From the NCBI GenBank assembly GCA_963787195.1, contig CAWBCI010000083.1:1-41071 (forward strand): 41,071 bases of DNA, in the 5' to 3' direction. This document shows, piece after piece, positions 16,592 through 26,249 of this stretch; the stretch's first letter is position 1; the number at the start of each line of letters is the position of its first letter. Made by a program: the position numbers and the translations under genes. Source of the DNA: CAWBCI01 sp963787195. GTDB lineage: Bacteria; Bacteroidota; Bacteroidia; Bacteroidales; JAGOPY01. Below the pieces are notes generated by a model, which saw only the letters and a list, made by a program, of their open reading frames with translations, was not told the origin of the DNA and searched no databases.

Positions 16592-17971
16592 TCATGGTCT
16601 GTCAACCCACTTCATCACCTTGATCTTCAGAACATCAATATCCTTATACTGATAGCTGCGGTTTGGCATCTCTTCTCCCGAAGCTTTACATTCAACCGTC
16701 TGCCAGTTCCCTCTCGTTATTTTAAATTCCAGTGTCCCTTCACTTCTTGGGATATCGATGGAATAAGTACCGTCATTGTCTTTTTTCAGCATCCATCTTC
16801 TGCTGCCCGGGTCCCATCCGTTAAAATTCCCGGCTATGTAAAGATCGTCCCCGCGAGGGGTATTTTCCGGAATACTTTCTACAATAATATGTACCGGCAC
16901 ATCTTGTTTCCTGCTGAGGTCGATCCAGTTGGCGATCTTAACATAAGCCGTATCCTGATTCATATAGTTCAGGATGCGGTCATTAATATTATAACCGTAT
17001 TTATCCACTTCCACCGTTGACCATATGCCCCGGGTGAATTTATACTTAAGTTCTTTCCCGATTTTTGGGATTTTGATAAAGTACTCGCCTTTATTATTTT
17101 TCTCCAGCCGGAAGTTGGCCTGACGCGGATACCAGTTATTGATATTACCGGTCAGATAGATGCCATCTCCGCTTGGGGTGTTGGCCGGTATGCTTGTCAC
17201 TATGATGGTCAGCAGGTTGCTGTTGAGTTTCGAGAGGTCTTCCCAGCCTTTTATATTCAGGAATACCGTATCGGCATCACCGAAAGTTAGACTGCGTGCA
17301 GGGATCTCGTTTCCGAACTCATCCGATTCGACCCTCACCAGGCTCCCCCGGGTAATCTTGAATTCCACAGTCCTGTTATCTCCAAGACGAGGCAGATTCA
17401 GAACGGGTTTCCGAAGAGTGGAATCATAGTGAAATTCGAAATTTTCCTGGCCGGGATCCCAGTTATTCATGGTTCCGGCAAGGCTGAATATAGAACCTGC
17501 CGGTGTGTTATCAGGTAAATGATTGATCACAAGGGTCACATGGGGACAATTTATTTTCGGCAGATCGTTCCAGCTTTGAATCGTATCCCGAATAATACTT
17601 TCTTTTCCATAATCAGCGGTCCGGTTATCAGTTTCAAAGCCACAGGCATCTTTTTCAACCGTGGTCCAGTCGCCCCGGGTAAATTTATACTCTATCTTTC
17701 CTATTCCGGAAGGCAGGTCCACCACATAAACCGAATCAGCGCGCAGTCTCAGCCTGTAGCGATCATCCCCGGGATCCCAGTTATTAAAATTCCCGCTGAT
17801 ATATATGGGATCGTTCGCTGGTGTATTCTCCGGCAAACGTGTAACTTCAACTTTAAGTTTATAACAGGACGAAAGCAAAATCATCATCAGCCCTAAAAAA
17901 ATCAGGATCTGATAATTCAGCCTGAAAGGACCCTTCCTTGCTCCAATCCTGTATTTAAATAAAATCTTCAA
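16592..17971 (-). CDS. Lipoprotein of four tandem carbohydrate-binding (CBM20/48-like) repeats
   Basis: A 459-residue surface or periplasmic lipoprotein. A hydrophobic segment ends in the lipobox LLSSC (Cys36). Four repeats of about 100 residues follow (41-140, 145-247, 253-353, 358-458). Each starts with a PxNTP motif, then SGNFNNWDPG or a close variant, then a KFTRG/KITRG-xW-xTVE block and a closing aromatic-W-x-DL. The G-N-x-N-x-W-D-P core resembles the starch/glycogen-binding CBM20 and CBM48 fold, so binding of alpha-glucans or similar glycans is an inference. There is no enzyme domain. The frame begins with TTG at 17971, just after an in-frame stop; the first ATG (17887) would leave too short a signal peptide, so the TTG or another non-ATG start is likely. 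It follows the LytTR regulator by 49 nt and is probably in its operon. Confidence 0.82.
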   Translation of the reverse strand: MKILFKYRIGARKGPFRLNYQILIFLGLMMILLSSCYKLKVEVTRLPENTPANDPIYISGNFNNWDPGDDRYRLRLRADSVYVVDLPSGIGKIEYKFTRGDWTTVEKDACGFETDNRTADYGKESIIRDTIQSWNDLPKINCPHVTLVINHLPDNTPAGSIFSLAGTMNNWDPGQENFEFHYDSTLRKPVLNLPRLGDNRTVEFKITRGSLVRVESDEFGNEIPARSLTFGDADTVFLNIKGWEDLSKLNSNLLTIIVTSIPANTPSGDGIYLTGNINNWYPRQANFRLEKNNKGEYFIKIPKIGKELKYKFTRGIWSTVEVDKYGYNINDRILNYMNQDTAYVKIANWIDLSRKQDVPVHIIVESIPENTPRGDDLYIAGNFNGWDPGSRRWMLKKDNDGTYSIDIPRSEGTLEFKITRGNWQTVECKASGEEMPNRSYQYKDIDVLKIKVMKWVDRP

Positions 17972-18012
17972 TCTTCAATCCTCTTTTTAATTCTGAAATC
18001 TGAAATCTGAAA
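17964..18012. repeat. Heptanucleotide tandem repeats
   Basis: atcttca occurs twice at 17964-17977, and tctgaaa three times at 17992-18012. They sit between the regulator stop and the lipoprotein start, so length changes here could alter translation or expression of the lipoprotein (inference). Confidence 0.7.
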
Positions 18013-18020
18013 TCCTCATT

Positions 18021-18785
18021 TCACCTGTCCATCCATTCCATAAATTCCGCAACTTTAAGCCTGCTCACCAGCAATTGCTCGGGTGCCGGGGGAAATAATT
18101 CGACCAGCAGGCGGCTGTTAAAATATTTACTTACTTTTTTCACCGAATCAATGCCTGCTATGCAATTCCGTGTAATACGATGAAATTTTCCCGGATCAAC
18201 TAATGTTTCCAGTTCATTCAAAGTATAATCCACTATATATCTTGATTTATCTTTCATTATGGCAAAAACCACATTGTCTTCTGAATAAAAATATGCAATA
18301 TCCGTCAGCTCGGCTGATTTCAATGTATCCCCCAGTTTCAGCAATATTCTGGATTTATATTCCGGCCGGCCCAGCTTCAGGAGCTTTTCAAGTTGTCCTT
18401 CTTTCATCCAGGCAGGTTCGGAATTAGCTGACATCAGATCATCCAGTTTTTTCAGGGCATTTTCAAGGGCTTCCGGTTTAATGGGTTTGAGCAGGTAATC
18501 AATGCTGTTCAGCTGGAAAGCCCTGATTGCATATTCATCATAAGCAGTGGTAAAGATGACAGGCGTTTTGACCCTCAGCTGCCTGAAGATCTCAAAACTG
18601 ATCCCATCGGCAAGCTGTATGTCCAGGAAGATCAGTTCGGGATGAAGGTGTGTATTCAGCCATGCTACACTGTCTTCAACTGTATCAAGCTCTTCCAAAA
18701 CTTCAAATTCCCGGCCGCTATCTTTCAGGAGCCTTTTCAGTTCTGCTCTTGCACGAGGTTCATCTTCTATTATTAATATCTTCAT
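18021..18785 (-). CDS. LytTR-family response regulator
   Basis: A 254-residue response regulator. The receiver domain (1-120) has acidic residues at E7, D8 and E9, the phosphoacceptor Asp55 (LIFLDIQLADG), the conserved Thr near 80 and Lys100 (YLLKPI). The C-terminal half (about 145-250) is a LytTR DNA-binding domain (ILLKLGDTLKSAELTDIAYF, then FHRITRNCIAGID). It starts 4 nt after the stop of the upstream sensor kinase, so the pair is a classical LytS/LytR-type two-component system. Because the four-repeat lipoprotein follows directly, the system may sense or control glycan binding at the surface; this is inference. Confidence 0.93.
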   Translation of the reverse strand: MKILIIEDEPRARAELKRLLKDSGREFEVLEELDTVEDSVAWLNTHLHPELIFLDIQLADGISFEIFRQLRVKTPVIFTTAYDEYAIRAFQLNSIDYLLKPIKPEALENALKKLDDLMSANSEPAWMKEGQLEKLLKLGRPEYKSRILLKLGDTLKSAELTDIAYFYSEDNVVFAIMKDKSRYIVDYTLNELETLVDPGKFHRITRNCIAGIDSVKKVSKYFNSRLLVELFPPAPEQLLVSRLKVAEFMEWMDR

Positions 18786-18789
18786 AAGA

Positions 18790-19818
18790 TCAGATCAAGG
18801 GTATCTTCACTTTAAAATATTGATCATCATTCAGGATTTCAACTTTTTTATCAGTCAGAAATGCATAGCGGCTTGCTATATTTTTCAGCCCAAGTCCTGT
18901 ATTTTCTGCATTTTTTTTAAGCTGAAGATCATTTAGCACCCAAAGGTATTCATTCTCGATAAAGATGCGGATATTCAGGGGATGACTGCGGGATGCAATA
19001 TTGTGCTTCACGGCATTTTCTACCAGCAGCTGTATGGTCATAGGCGCTATTTGCCTTTCCAGAAATGCCGTTTCTATTTCTATGCTGATGTTCAGCATGC
19101 CCTGGAAGCGCATCAGCAGCAGAAATGTAAATGAATTTATGAATTCCATTTCCTCTTTCAAAGCAATCAGTTCACGACTGCGGTTGTCAAGGACATAGCG
19201 GTAAACATCCGATAGTTTACGGATAAATTCGGAAGCTTTTTCCGCATCTTCATGTACAAGGGACGAAAGGGTATTCAGGCTGTTGAACAGGAAATGCGGG
19301 TTCAGTTGTAATTTCAGCATTTCAAACTGGTATTCAGCGCTTTCCTTACGGAATCTTTCGGCCTCTGCTAGAGAATTCCGGTATTTCCTGTTAAGGAAGA
19401 TGCCCAGTTCCGTGAAGTTAAATGCAAGTACTACCAGCACAATCACCAGACTTATCAGCAATTCATCGGCAAGGATGATCAGTCTTCCTGCTTGCATGAT
19501 TTGAGCAAGTACCAGACGCAAAATAACGGCAATGAACAGGGCCACAAAGATATCGCTCAGGCTTTGTATGAACCATCTCCGCCCGGGATGCCGGTCCCAG
19601 GGAAGCTTTTTATCGATCAGGCGGTTAATCTGTATGATCGCTTCCATTGTGATCATTCCCAGGATAATAGCGTTCAGATAATTCGGCGCCTCTATGAAAG
19701 GGCTGTAATACCGGTATTTTATACTGAAGACGATCTCTATGAGGAAATAGGTGAAAGCCCCGGCAAATAAGCCGGAAAGCAGCCTGACAAAAATGTTTTT
19801 ATAGAGGATACGGATCAT
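18790..19818 (-). CDS. LytS-like sensor histidine kinase (His_kinase family)
   Basis: A 342-residue membrane kinase. Four hydrophobic segments lie in the first 140 residues, with no extracytoplasmic sensor domain. A short coiled linker leads to the His_kinase block LQLNPHFLFNSLNTLSS, with phosphoacceptor His175. The ATPase part has the N-box NAVKHNIAS and the G-box GLGLKNIASRY. It is the first gene of the HK-RR-lipoprotein operon. A TACTTTTG -7 box lies 49 nt upstream. The signal is unknown. Confidence 0.92.
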   Translation of the reverse strand: MIRILYKNIFVRLLSGLFAGAFTYFLIEIVFSIKYRYYSPFIEAPNYLNAIILGMITMEAIIQINRLIDKKLPWDRHPGRRWFIQSLSDIFVALFIAVILRLVLAQIMQAGRLIILADELLISLVIVLVVLAFNFTELGIFLNRKYRNSLAEAERFRKESAEYQFEMLKLQLNPHFLFNSLNTLSSLVHEDAEKASEFIRKLSDVYRYVLDNRSRELIALKEEMEFINSFTFLLLMRFQGMLNISIEIETAFLERQIAPMTIQLLVENAVKHNIASRSHPLNIRIFIENEYLWVLNDLQLKKNAENTGLGLKNIASRYAFLTDKKVEILNDDQYFKVKIPLI

Positions 19819-19867
19819 ACACGGGCTTTGTATTGGTCAATGCCGGATGGGTGCTGCACTTCCTTAT

Positions 19868-19875
19868 CAAAAGTA
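19868..19875 (-). promoter_or_regulatory. -7 box of the histidine kinase operon
   Basis: Minus strand TACTTTTG, an exact TAnnTTTG match, 49 nt before the ATG at 19818. No TTG is seen at the usual spacing. Confidence 0.4.
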
Positions 19876-19930
19876 TGCAATTTTTTCAGTAAGAGAAAGA
19901 ACGTTAAAATACATGTTTAAAAAAGCTTAA

Positions 19931-20284
19931 TTATTTAAGGTCGATTTCTTTGGAAAGGACCTCTTTGCCTTCTTTTTCAATGACAAAGCGGTAAGTGCCT
20001 TCCTTAAGAAGCGACATATCGCAATCTAACTTAATAGCATTTACTTTTTTCAGATTGCGTTGATAAAGTTTCACACTTTTCCCGGAATAGACTTTCAGTT
20101 GCACTTTTTCTTTATCCGGGTTGATCATCCGGACCTGCACTATATTATCATGGTTCAGGTTTACGGCTGCCTCGAATTTCTGCTCATTGCTTTTTTCCGG
20201 GATATAAGTACTATCGCTTTTTGAGAATGCTGCCGGGGCGATCATTACTAAGCTCATCATCAGGGTCAGGATCATTGTTTTCAT
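19931..20284 (-). CDS. Small secreted protein with an Ig-like beta-sandwich (DUF3244/T9SS-tail-like)
   Basis: A 117-residue exported protein. From the ATG at 20284 it starts with a signal peptide (MKTMILTLMMSLVMIAPAAF) cleaved near AFSKS. The mature part is one beta-rich domain with the pattern VQVRMINPDKEKVQLKVYS, then SLLKEGTYRFVIEKEG, similar to small periplasmic Bacteroidota proteins whose fold resembles T9SS tail domains. The function is unknown. A longer frame starting with TTG at 20332 overlaps the -7 box, so I reject it. It lies upstream of the histidine kinase with its own promoter, so co-transcription with the kinase is uncertain. Confidence 0.72.
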   Translation of the reverse strand: MKTMILTLMMSLVMIAPAAFSKSDSTYIPEKSNEQKFEAAVNLNHDNIVQVRMINPDKEKVQLKVYSGKSVKLYQRNLKKVNAIKLDCDMSLLKEGTYRFVIEKEGKEVLSKEIDLK

Positions 20285-20329
20285 TGTATTTGTTTTTGAA
20301 GATTTGATAATTTGTTTTGTTTGATGAAT

Positions 20330-20337
20330 CAAAAATA
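20330..20337 (-). promoter_or_regulatory. -7 box of the small secreted protein gene
   Basis: Minus strand TATTTTTG, which fits TAnnTTTG, 45 nt before the ATG at 20284. No TTG partner is clear. Confidence 0.35.
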
Positions 20338-20459
20338 GGGAGGAGGGAGGCGGAAGGAAATTGAAAAGGGGTGGACTTCAGAATTTGATCGCTGAACTTA
20401 AGAATATGCAGGCTGAATTGTCTGACCCGGATCAAGGCATATATACTTTGCAATGCAAT

Positions 20460-20486
20460 AAAAAAAGCCGCCCCTTACGGAACGGC
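20460..20486 (-). terminator. Rho-independent terminator of the T9SS surface-protein gene
   Basis: On the minus strand GCCGTTCC (20486-20479) pairs with GGGGCGGC (20474-20467), including two G-T pairs, across a 4-nt loop. Seven T follow (20466-20460). It lies 28 nt after the stop at 20514. Confidence 0.8.
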
Positions 20487-20513
20487 CTTGAAAAAACAGA
20501 ATCAATATGAATA

Positions 20514-23163
20514 TTAACGGACAATCAGCTTGATTATGCCTGAATTTCCGTTGGATGTTACTTTGGCAAAATAAATTCCTTTGGGCAGTCCGTCAGCGTT
20601 AAAATCAACCTGCAAAAGACCTTCAGCTTCACGGCTTACTAAATTACTTACCTTATATCCGGCCATATTGTAAATATCAACCCTCACATATGATCTTTGC
20701 TGCAGATCAACAGTGATAGTCGTATTGTTTTCAAAAGGATTCGGATAACAATTCAGGCCTGCAAAATTATTCCTGTTATAATCTTCAATTCCCTGGGAGC
20801 CCCAGTATGAACCGGTGATTACAGCAGAACCTGCCTTGGGGAGGAAATTCGGGGCGCTGAGGTTGAAGGGATCTGTAATATTCAGGTCGTCATTAGAAGC
20901 CATAACTCCATTGTTGCGTGACGGATCCATGTACCAGGTTTCTTCCTGTGCTACATCCCAAAGATCGCTGAAAGCAACACCGAAATTGCTTGTGGTACCT
21001 GCAATGATATCATTCTGCAGCTTCAGCATATTGTCCTGTGCATTGGTGATGGATGGACCCTCAATATAAAGTCCGGTCAGGTAACCGCCAAAAATTGTAT
21101 TGAATATGTTTATAGCTGAGTTGCGCCTCAGATGCATTGCACGTTTATAGTTATCGTTTACCGTGGTATTAGGAGTTACCAGCGGTCCGAACATACTGAT
21201 ATTGCTGAAAATAGCCTGAGTGATTGGAGTATCGCCACTTCCGTTCCCATCATTATCGGATTCGAAACCGTTCGAACCGGAACCTGGATCAGCAATCGCC
21301 GGGTCACGTAATCCGACTCCAAACTGTACCATTCCGCGGTAGCCATAGTCCGTATCAAAATCATCGTCCCATCCGCGGAATGCGATCATATGCTTGCAGT
21401 TGACAAATCCGCCGAACCATTCATATGAATCATCTCCTGAATATGAAACCTGGATATAATCTATAGTTGTGCCACTACCAACACCTCCGAAGGTAAGACC
21501 GTTGATCTCCTTGTCAGGCTGGAAAGCAATTCCGGGGAATTCTATCCTTACATATTTCAAACTTCCTGAATTATCTGTATCATCTGTTCCGCCATAATGT
21601 GAACGTGGGCCACCTTCGATCTGGGGCTCAACTTTATTAACCTTTGCTTTGCCACAAAGGATTACACCGCCCCAGTCGCCATAAGTCCGGCTGCCTGCTG
21701 CCTGGTTGGAAGTGAATATAATAGGTTCGGAAACCGTTCCGTTAGCAATCAGCTTGCCGCCTCTCTCAACGATGAGAGCGGCTTTATTTGCTTTGTCCCC
21801 GCGGATAATAGTCCCCGCTTCAATGGTCAGGGTGACGCCGTCAATTACATAAGCCCAGCCGTTCAGTTTATAGGCAAATACCGGGCTGAAATTAGGCTTG
21901 GAAATTAAATTGAAAGGATCGATAATGCTCAGATCCGTATTACTTGTGAATATTGTATTATTGAAATTTGGAGTATTAAACCAGTTGGTTTCTTCATCAA
22001 CAGTCCAAAGATCAGAGGCAGCAACCCCGAAATTGGTTGCACATCCTGCCAGCACTACGTTTTTAAGTTTTAACTCACCGTTTTGTGCATTGGTAATAGA
22101 GGGGCCTTCGATATAGACACCCGTCACATAACCTGCCAATACAGTATTGAATATCTGTAACTTGGAATTCCTTCTAAGGTGCATTCCACGCTTAAAATTG
22201 TCATTAACTACAGTGCCTGGGGTTACCAGTGGCCCAAACATGCTGATGTTAGTGAAAATTGCATTGGTGATCGGGGTGTCCGAACTCCCGTTGCCATCAT
22301 TATCGGATTCAAAACCGTTTGAACCGGAACCTGGATCAGCAATGGCCGGATCCCGTAAGTGCCTACGCCATACTGCACTATCCCACGGTAATCCGTAATC
22401 AGTATCGAAATCATCATCCCATCCCCTGTAATGCGATCATATGTTTGCAATTCACTTTTCCGCCGAACCATTCATAGGAATCATCACCGGAATAGGAAAC
22501 CTGGATATAATCTATCGTTGTACCGCTTCCAACACCTCCGAAAGTAAGACCATTAATTTCTTTGTCAGGCTGGAAAGCAATCCCTGGGAATTCTATCCTT
22601 ACATATTTCAAACTTCCTGAATTATCTGTATCATCGGTACCGCCATAATGTGAACGTGGGCCACCTTCGATCTGGGGATCAACTTTATTAACCAGGGCTT
22701 TACCGCAAAGGATTACACCACCCCAGTCACCGTAAGTCCGGCTGCCTGGTGCCTGGTTGGATGTGAATATAATAGGTTCGGAAACCGTGCCATTAGCAAT
22801 CAGCTTGCCGCCTCTCTCAACGATGAGAGCGGCTTTATTTGCTTTATCCCCGCGGATAATGGTTCCCGCCTCTATGGTAAGAGTGACCCCGTCAATTACA
22901 TAAACCCAGCCGTTCAGCAGGTATACATTATTTTTGGTCCAGGTGGTATTGGTGCTGATATCACCGGCATCAATCGTTACGCTTGTAGCGGGATAATCAG
23001 TATTCTGTGGGGTCCAGTTGGTCCAGCCGCTTGTCCAGTCTGTGCTTCCAAATGCACCACGGTAGGCAACATGTTCAAAGAATGAATTATCGATGCTGTT
23101 TTGCCCGAATGAAAGAGCAGCAAAGATCATAATGCTTAGAACTGAAAGTAAAATTTTCTTCAT
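20514..23163 (-). CDS. T9SS-exported beta-helix-like surface protein with internal duplication (frameshifted)
   Basis: One gene of about 880 codons, interrupted near 22356-22441 by what looks like four single-base insertions. The N-terminal frame (22414-23163) has a signal peptide (MKKILLSVLSIMIFAALSFG) and reaches NCKHMIAL. The C-terminal frame (20514 to about 22340) resumes with DPAIADPGSGSNGFESDNDG. The protein holds two near-identical repeats of about 350 residues, each with VIDGVTLTIEAGTIIRGDKA, then RTYGDWGGVILCGKA and YEWFGG, which resembles a parallel beta-helix adhesin-like domain. The last 80 or so residues are a T9SS type A sorting domain (CYPNPFENNTTITVDL to KGIYFAKVTSN). It should be exported and anchored at the surface. 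It follows a TonB-dependent receptor gene by 176 nt, an arrangement that suggests a surface partner for the receptor. Confidence 0.82.
20855..21865. repeat. Internal coding repeat, unit 2 (about 1 kb)
   Basis: Second unit of the duplication inside the T9SS protein gene, at an offset of 1051 bp from unit 1. Long stretches are identical at DNA level, for example around 21751-21790 and 22802-22841. Confidence 0.8.
21905..22916. repeat. Internal coding repeat, unit 1 (about 1 kb)
   Basis: First unit of the duplication inside the T9SS protein gene. It contains all the frameshifts of this gene (22356-22441), while unit 2 is fully open. Confidence 0.8.
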
Positions 23164-23227
23164 GATATTAATTATTTTTTGATTAAATATGGATTTAAAT
23201 GATTTCTTAATTGCTTAATTCAGAGTC

Positions 23228-23235
23228 CAAAAGTA
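23228..23235 (-). promoter_or_regulatory. -7 box of the T9SS surface-protein gene
   Basis: Minus strand TACTTTTG, 64 nt before the ATG at 23163. It suggests the gene has its own promoter besides any read-through from the receptor gene. Confidence 0.35.
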
Positions 23236-23339
23236 GAAGGAATGGGAAACCAGGCTGTTAACTTAAAATTATCTAATCCTTAAGTTGAAGTGAAGAATTC
23301 CGCCCGGTTTTAACAAATACTTAATTTTAAGGTAATATA

Positions 23340-26249
23340 TCAGAGGTTTACCGTGACACCTATCTTAATCAGCCTGCCGGGCTTGTATGCCTGATTGATT
23401 TCTGCACGTTTAACCATGGTGTCCCCAATATTGTCGCCGTTAGTATCCTTCATGTATTTTTCATACTGCTGGAAAACGATTTTATCATCCAGAAGGTTCC
23501 TGATACCGGCTTTTAAAGTGATGTATCTGTTGATACGGAAATTCAGGGTCAGATCCAGGGAATTGAAAGGTTCCTCCCAGATATGCGGGTTATTTACATC
23601 CCCTACATATGCAATCCTTTCTCCGATACGGTTATACATCAGGCTGGCCGAAAAACCAAGACTGTCGTTCTGATAATAAATACCAAGATTAACCAGGTAG
23701 GGCGACTGTCCCTGTAATTGCCTCACTGCATCCCTTTCTGTGGGATCATCGTTTTTAATCCGGCTTTTAATTAGGGAAGCATTCACTATAAAGGTGAAAT
23801 CTTTGAAGAACTTTGTGAATGCATGGGATGAATTTTCCAGCTCGTTCAGCGATTTCCGGACATCCAGTTCCAGCCCATAACTTACCGCGCTCCGTGCATT
23901 GAAATATTTATAATTATAGCCGGTGCCATAATCCTTGAGGTGGGCTTCGATGGGATTGTTAAAATGCTTGTAAAATCCGCCCAATGAGATCATTTGCCCT
24001 GGACTGGGATACCACTCAATGCGGGCATCATAGTTTTGGATATAGCAGTTTTGCAGGCTGTCGTTCCCGTAAATAGTGGCTTTCTGTTCAAAATCATAAA
24101 AGGAATAAGGGGCAATTTCCCTGAATTCAGGCCGGTTGATGGTCTTTCCGTAAGCTAAACGGAATAATAGTTTTTGGCTCAGGTCTATCGATAAATTTGC
24201 AGAAGGGAAGAAGTCGGTTTTATCGATTACCACATGTACGGGATCACCTATCTCATTATAGCCGTCTAAAACCTGCAGATTTTTCTCCATCCTGACTCCC
24301 GGGTAAAAATGTATCCTTTTGGCTATGGGGATCATGATGCCGATATAGCCGGCCAGCAGTTTATTATGGGCGGTATATGAATCAGAAAGGTTGGTGGATT
24401 CATCGACTTTAAATCCCGTGCTATCATTTATGTTTTTGTTTGTGAGAATGGCATCGATGCTGTTAAAGACTTCGGATGAAAATATATTGTTAGTATCCAG
24501 AGGAAGTTTGGTAAGGTTGAAATTGAAGGTACCGAAATTGGCCGCCGCGAAACCTATATTCCGGGCCTGGAACCTTCTGTCCTTAAATTCAGAATAAAAA
24601 CCCGCCTTAATTTCAGGATTGAAATTTTTAATATTTAAAGTCTGACTGATATTAGCTCCTCCAACATAAATATTTTCATAATTATTCATGAAAAGCCTGC
24701 CGAGCTGGGTTGGGTCGGCATTAAAATTAACCCCGATATGATAAGGCGTGAACTCTCCGGCATCATCGCTTTTCAGGGTCTTGATCCTGCGGATATCCGG
24801 CTGTAATTTGTTTCCGTAGGAATATCCAAGGACCCAGTCAAGTTTCGTTTTTTCATTGAAAAGTTTATGCTCCCCGCTGAGTTGTCCTGAATAGGTTGTC
24901 CTCGATTCATAAGCCAACTCATAGGAGCGTTCATAGCTTCCGCCATAATGATTTTGGCCGTCCCTGAGGATAGTCCGGCTCTGACCTAGTTGATTGAGTA
25001 AATTCCTGAATTCTATTTTCTGATTATTCCCGAATATAAATGACCAGTTCATAAGTACTCCGGCCCTTACCTTGGTTAAATATTTGAAATCATTAAACTC
25101 ATATGAATAGCTTGGCCTGTCCCTGATTGTATCATAACTCTGGTAAGCAGCCCTGTAAATATTGTCGCTTTCGAGGCTGTTGCTGTATGTGATGGCTGAG
25201 ATATTTCCGATAGAGATATTTCCCAGGACGAACCTGTGCTGTATACTCGCTGCAAAGCTTTGGTCGGGCCTCGCTTTTGTCAGATTTGGGGTCCAGATCT
25301 TAGAGAATTCCTGCCCCAGGTGGGTGATGAAAGCTTTGTCGGCTTCGGTGGAATTGTCGGCAATTCTTCTGAATTCGGTAGTGCCCGGAAAATCAGAAGG
25401 CAGAGCCCGGGTTCCGTTATCAAAACCAAGCCAGTCGGTTTTACTTCCTTTATAAGTATAAAAATCCTGAAAGGTGGTCCTCTGAAGAAAACCCGCGCCA
25501 TAGCTGATCTTAAAACTGTTTTTATCCACCAGGTTTTTGGTCTTGATATTGATCACGGCGCCTGCAAAATCGGCGGGTAATTCCGGTGCAGGTGTTTTAT
25601 AAATGAAGATATTATCGATCAGGTCGCTTGGAATGGCGTCGAAGGAAAAAGCCCTTTTATCGATCTCCGAGCTGGGGGTTGATGCATTGTTCAGCAGGAC
25701 AAAATTATAACGCTCTGTCAGGCCGCGCACTATGACAAAACGCCCGTCGCGTATACTTACTCCAGGTACCCTGCGGATTACTTCCGAAGCGTCTTTATCC
25801 TGGGATTTGGCAATTTGCTGACTGGAAATGCCCGAGGCAATCAGGTTGCTGGATTTCAGGGAAGAGATCATCGAAACTTCCGTATTGGTGCGCCTTACAG
25901 CTTTGATCTCGACTTCCTTAAGCTGGGTTGATGCCGGCTTGAGTTTTACATTTAAGGTGAGGGTTTTTCCTTTTTCAATGCTTATTTTTTGGATCTGCTG
26001 ATCGAAAGAAATGTAGGAAATTACCAGGTTATAGGCACCCGGGGAGATATTTTCGATAAGGAAATTTCCATCCAGGTCGGTGGTGGTCCCGATGGTGGTG
26101 CCTTGTAATAATACATTGCAACCGACCAGGGTCTCATTCGTCTCGGCATCTGTGATCTGACCCTTTACCGAGCCATTTTGGGCCTCTGCGGCTATGGAAA
26201 CACTAAAAGCTAATATGAGTAATATCAGCGTTTTGTATATCTTCAACAT
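23340..26249 (-). CDS. TonB-dependent receptor with N-terminal carboxypeptidase-regulatory-like domain
   Basis: A 969-residue outer-membrane transporter. The signal peptide (about 1-23) is followed by a carboxypeptidase-regulatory-like domain (about 28-112, VKGQITDAETNETLVGCNV), then a plug domain (about 145-240) with EVIRRVPGVSIRDGRFVIVR and AGAVINIKTKN, and a 22-stranded-type barrel ending KPGRLIKIGVTVNL. There is no SusD-like gene beside it; instead it is followed by a T9SS-sorted surface protein, so that protein may play the ligand-capture role. It is intact over 2.9 kb. The ligand cannot be deduced; no siderophore- or cobalamin-specific signal was seen. Confidence 0.93.
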   Translation of the reverse strand: MLKIYKTLILLILAFSVSIAAEAQNGSVKGQITDAETNETLVGCNVLLQGTTIGTTTDLDGNFLIENISPGAYNLVISYISFDQQIQKISIEKGKTLTLNVKLKPASTQLKEVEIKAVRRTNTEVSMISSLKSSNLIASGISSQQIAKSQDKDASEVIRRVPGVSIRDGRFVIVRGLTERYNFVLLNNASTPSSEIDKRAFSFDAIPSDLIDNIFIYKTPAPELPADFAGAVINIKTKNLVDKNSFKISYGAGFLQRTTFQDFYTYKGSKTDWLGFDNGTRALPSDFPGTTEFRRIADNSTEADKAFITHLGQEFSKIWTPNLTKARPDQSFAASIQHRFVLGNISIGNISAITYSNSLESDNIYRAAYQSYDTIRDRPSYSYEFNDFKYLTKVRAGVLMNWSFIFGNNQKIEFRNLLNQLGQSRTILRDGQNHYGGSYERSYELAYESRTTYSGQLSGEHKLFNEKTKLDWVLGYSYGNKLQPDIRRIKTLKSDDAGEFTPYHIGVNFNADPTQLGRLFMNNYENIYVGGANISQTLNIKNFNPEIKAGFYSEFKDRRFQARNIGFAAANFGTFNFNLTKLPLDTNNIFSSEVFNSIDAILTNKNINDSTGFKVDESTNLSDSYTAHNKLLAGYIGIMIPIAKRIHFYPGVRMEKNLQVLDGYNEIGDPVHVVIDKTDFFPSANLSIDLSQKLLFRLAYGKTINRPEFREIAPYSFYDFEQKATIYGNDSLQNCYIQNYDARIEWYPSPGQMISLGGFYKHFNNPIEAHLKDYGTGYNYKYFNARSAVSYGLELDVRKSLNELENSSHAFTKFFKDFTFIVNASLIKSRIKNDDPTERDAVRQLQGQSPYLVNLGIYYQNDSLGFSASLMYNRIGERIAYVGDVNNPHIWEEPFNSLDLTLNFRINRYITLKAGIRNLLDDKIVFQQYEKYMKDTNGDNIGDTMVKRAEINQAYKPGRLIKIGVTVNL

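Noticed and set aside
20285..20332. Longer N-terminus for the small secreted protein from TTG at 20332
   Set aside because: The ATG at 20284 directly starts a normal signal peptide, and the longer form overlaps the -7 box at 20330-20337.
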